Positions 62,902 to 64,000 of a DNA stretch of 64,000 nucleotides are shown piece by piece. The stretch is from Aquimarina intermedia (lineage in GTDB: Bacteria; Bacteroidota; Bacteroidia; Flavobacteriales; Flavobacteriaceae): the NCBI RefSeq assembly GCF_008124785.1, contig NZ_VNHU01000001.1, positions 248,001 to 312,000 of the forward strand, given 5' to 3'. Each line of letters begins with the position of its first letter. The first letter of the stretch is position 1. Below the pieces are notes generated by a model that was not told where the DNA came from, made no database searches, and saw only the letters and a list, made by a program, of their open reading frames with translations. A program made the translations under genes and the position numbers.

Positions 62902-63789
62902 ATGCAAAATACTTCATCAAAATGGCTTTATTTGGCAGTGCTTTCTCTTGTTTGGGGAAGCTCTTTTATTTTAATCAAAAAATCTCTACTTGGACTTTCT
63001 CCTTTGCAACTGGGTGCCTTAAGAACGCTTTTTGCTGCAGTTTTTCTTTTTTTAATAGGTTTTAAGAGTATAAAAACTATTAAAAAAGAGGAATGGAAAT
63101 GGGTAGCAATTTCAGCGTTTGCCGGTACTTTTATTCCGGCATTTTTGTTTGCTTATGCCGAGACCGAAATAGACAGTGCTATTGCTTCAATTCTTAATTC
63201 TACTACACCCCTGGTTACTCTTGTTTTGGGAATAGTTGTTTTCTCAATCGGATCTAACAGAAATCAAATTATCGGAGTGATAGTTGGTTTTTTAGGTTGC
63301 TTAGCTTTGATATGGGAAGGCGCCGTAGTAAATCCGAATCAAAATTACTGGTATGCGTTATTAGTCATATGCGCTTCTTTCTGTTATGCTGCTAATGTCA
63401 ATATTATCAAACGTTACATGCAAAATATATCGCCCATGGCAATCGCTAATGGGAACTTCATAATTTTAGTCATCCCTTCCCTGATAGTGCTTTATTTTTC
63501 AGGATTTTTCGATAGTGCTGTAATTCAACAAGAAAAAGTGCAGATCAGTTTGATGTATGTTGGTGTGTTGGCAGTGGTGGGAACAGGCGTGGCAAAAGTT
63601 TTGTTCAATAAATTAGTGCAGATAAGCACTCCTGTATTTGCTACATCGGTTACCTATACGATTCCGATAGTAGCTTTGTTATGGGGTTTGATGGATGGTG
63701 AAAAGTTTACTTTTTATCAAGGGATTGCTGCATGCGTAATTATATTTGGCGTGTATCTTTCTAATAAAAGAAAAAAGGTTCGCTCTTAA
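62902..63789 (+). CDS. EamA family (DMT superfamily) transporter
   Basis: A 295-residue inner-membrane protein with about ten helices arranged as two EamA repeats (LVWGSSFILIKKSLLGLSPLQLGALR in the first; CASFCYAANVNIIKRYMQNISPMAIA in the second, read in parts). Members export amino acids or metabolites; the substrate is unknown. I chose ATG 62902 (MQNTSSKWLYL); an in-frame TTG at 62881 adds seven residues. The stop codon lies in the loop of a bidirectional terminator. Confidence 0.92.
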   Translation: MQNTSSKWLYLAVLSLVWGSSFILIKKSLLGLSPLQLGALRTLFAAVFLFLIGFKSIKTIKKEEWKWVAISAFAGTFIPAFLFAYAETEIDSAIASILNSTTPLVTLVLGIVVFSIGSNRNQIIGVIVGFLGCLALIWEGAVVNPNQNYWYALLVICASFCYAANVNIIKRYMQNISPMAIANGNFIILVIPSLIVLYFSGFFDSAVIQQEKVQISLMYVGVLAVVGTGVAKVLFNKLVQISTPVFATSVTYTIPIVALLWGLMDGEKFTFYQGIAACVIIFGVYLSNKRKKVRS

Positions 63790-63803
63790 TTGAGCGAACC
63801 TTT
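63774..63803. terminator. bidirectional terminator after the EamA gene
   Basis: AAAGGTTCGCTC (63774-63785) pairs perfectly with GAGCGAACCTTT (63792-63803) around TTAATT. The A-run before it makes it T-tailed on minus as well, so it can serve the minus-strand gene ending at 63827. The EamA stop codon is inside it. Confidence 0.88.
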
Positions 63804-63826
63804 GATAATTTGTGGCAGTAAGAAAA

Positions 63827-64000
63827 CTATTTAAAGTCTTCGTCTGATACATTTTTGTTTAACTGGATTTCTTTTACTTTAAAATCAATATTTTGTGGAC
63901 CTAAAGATTGAGAAATTGAGAAAGGAAATTTAATACCTTCAACCTCTTTATAATCATCATAGGTGACTGCGATTTCAATCTTTGTACCTGCTTGATCTCT
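63827..64000 (-). CDS. C-terminal fragment of a minus-strand gene, possibly M16 peptidase-associated
   Basis: The last 57 codons of a gene entering from the right edge, ending TAG at 63829-63827. The visible sequence includes VTYDDYKEVEGIKFPFSIS and QSLGPQNIDFKVKEIQLNKN, ending VSDEDFK. This resembles the beta-rich tail (outer-membrane lipoprotein-sorting-like) at the C-terminus of Bacteroidetes insulinase-family (M16) peptidases or related secreted proteins. No catalytic region is visible, so the product name is tentative while the coding frame is clear. Confidence 0.6.
   Translation of the reverse strand, partial: RDQAGTKIEIAVTYDDYKEVEGIKFPFSISQSLGPQNIDFKVKEIQLNKNVSDEDFK

Overview
The window looks like chromosomal DNA of a gliding marine-type member of the Flavobacteriaceae (Bacteroidetes). 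The base composition is AT-rich. Start codons lack clear Shine-Dalgarno sequences, and several promoters match the Bacteroidetes pattern (TTTG, about 20 bp, TAnnTTTG). The gene content fits: gldE and gldD, a type IX secretion (T9SS) cargo protein, a TonB-dependent receptor with a carboxypeptidase-like N-terminal domain, a DUF4270 lipoprotein, and atpD-atpC split from the other ATP synthase genes. I see no rRNA, tRNA, insertion sequence, prophage, CRISPR array or obvious genomic island. The region is mostly conserved core genome, so the interest lies in unusual variants of familiar proteins, small genes and regulatory DNA.

Layout. 1-2.4 kb: tyrosine/homogentisate catabolism (hmgA, then hpd cut by the left edge). 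2.5-6.6 kb: uvrC overlapping a patatin/outer-membrane-barrel protein. 6.8-10.1 kb: a retropepsin-like protease, the glutamate ligase RimK, an M14-type zinc amidohydrolase, 5-formyl-THF cyclo-ligase and a stand-alone response regulator. 10.1-15.3 kb (minus): ileS, a TraR/DksA-like protein, an envelope protein and lspA. 15.5-18.7 kb: a nitrilase-family omega-amidase, an Ig-like lipoprotein and comF. 18.8-27.4 kb: a membrane coiled-coil protein, glyS, a 998-residue T9SS cargo, a small lipoprotein, exonuclease III, an OmpA-family lipoprotein and a small secreted protein. 27.7-33.6 kb: aldo/keto reductase, radA, and the minus-strand run panC-panD-flippase-degenerate esterase. 33.7-42.4 kb: a half glycogen-synthase-like protein, DUF4270 lipoprotein, glmS, TonB receptor and SGNH lipoprotein. 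42.4-48.2 kb: fatty acid hydroxylase, atpD-atpC, GNAT and an M61 peptidase. 48.5-56.9 kb: the biotin locus bioF-bioD-bioA, then (after a divergent coa1-like gene) a beta-ketoacyl synthase, a secreted hydrolase, bioB, a JmjC-like cupin and recX. 57-64 kb: RNase G, a 29-residue basic protein and HU on minus; mutY, ssb, gldE, gldD and an EamA transporter on plus; then the tail of a minus-strand gene at the right edge.

Points of most interest. (1) The isoleucyl-tRNA synthetase is of the long eukaryote-like type and carries GIHH where class I enzymes have HxGH. (2) The biotin locus lacks recognisable pimelate genes of the bioC/bioH kind but has a complete Cys-His-His ketoacyl synthase with its own strong promoter and an adjacent perfect palindrome. 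(3) The divergent bioF upstream region holds a palindrome and three copies of a CTCATCTTG motif. (4) A 29-residue, extremely basic protein lies between HU and RNase G. (5) A RimK / retropepsin / M14 cassette could write and erase glutamate tails. (6) Two proteins, the GT5 half-enzyme and the GHDY esterase, appear to have lost their catalytic motifs.

All functional calls are made by reading motifs and recalled family architecture; no database search was run.
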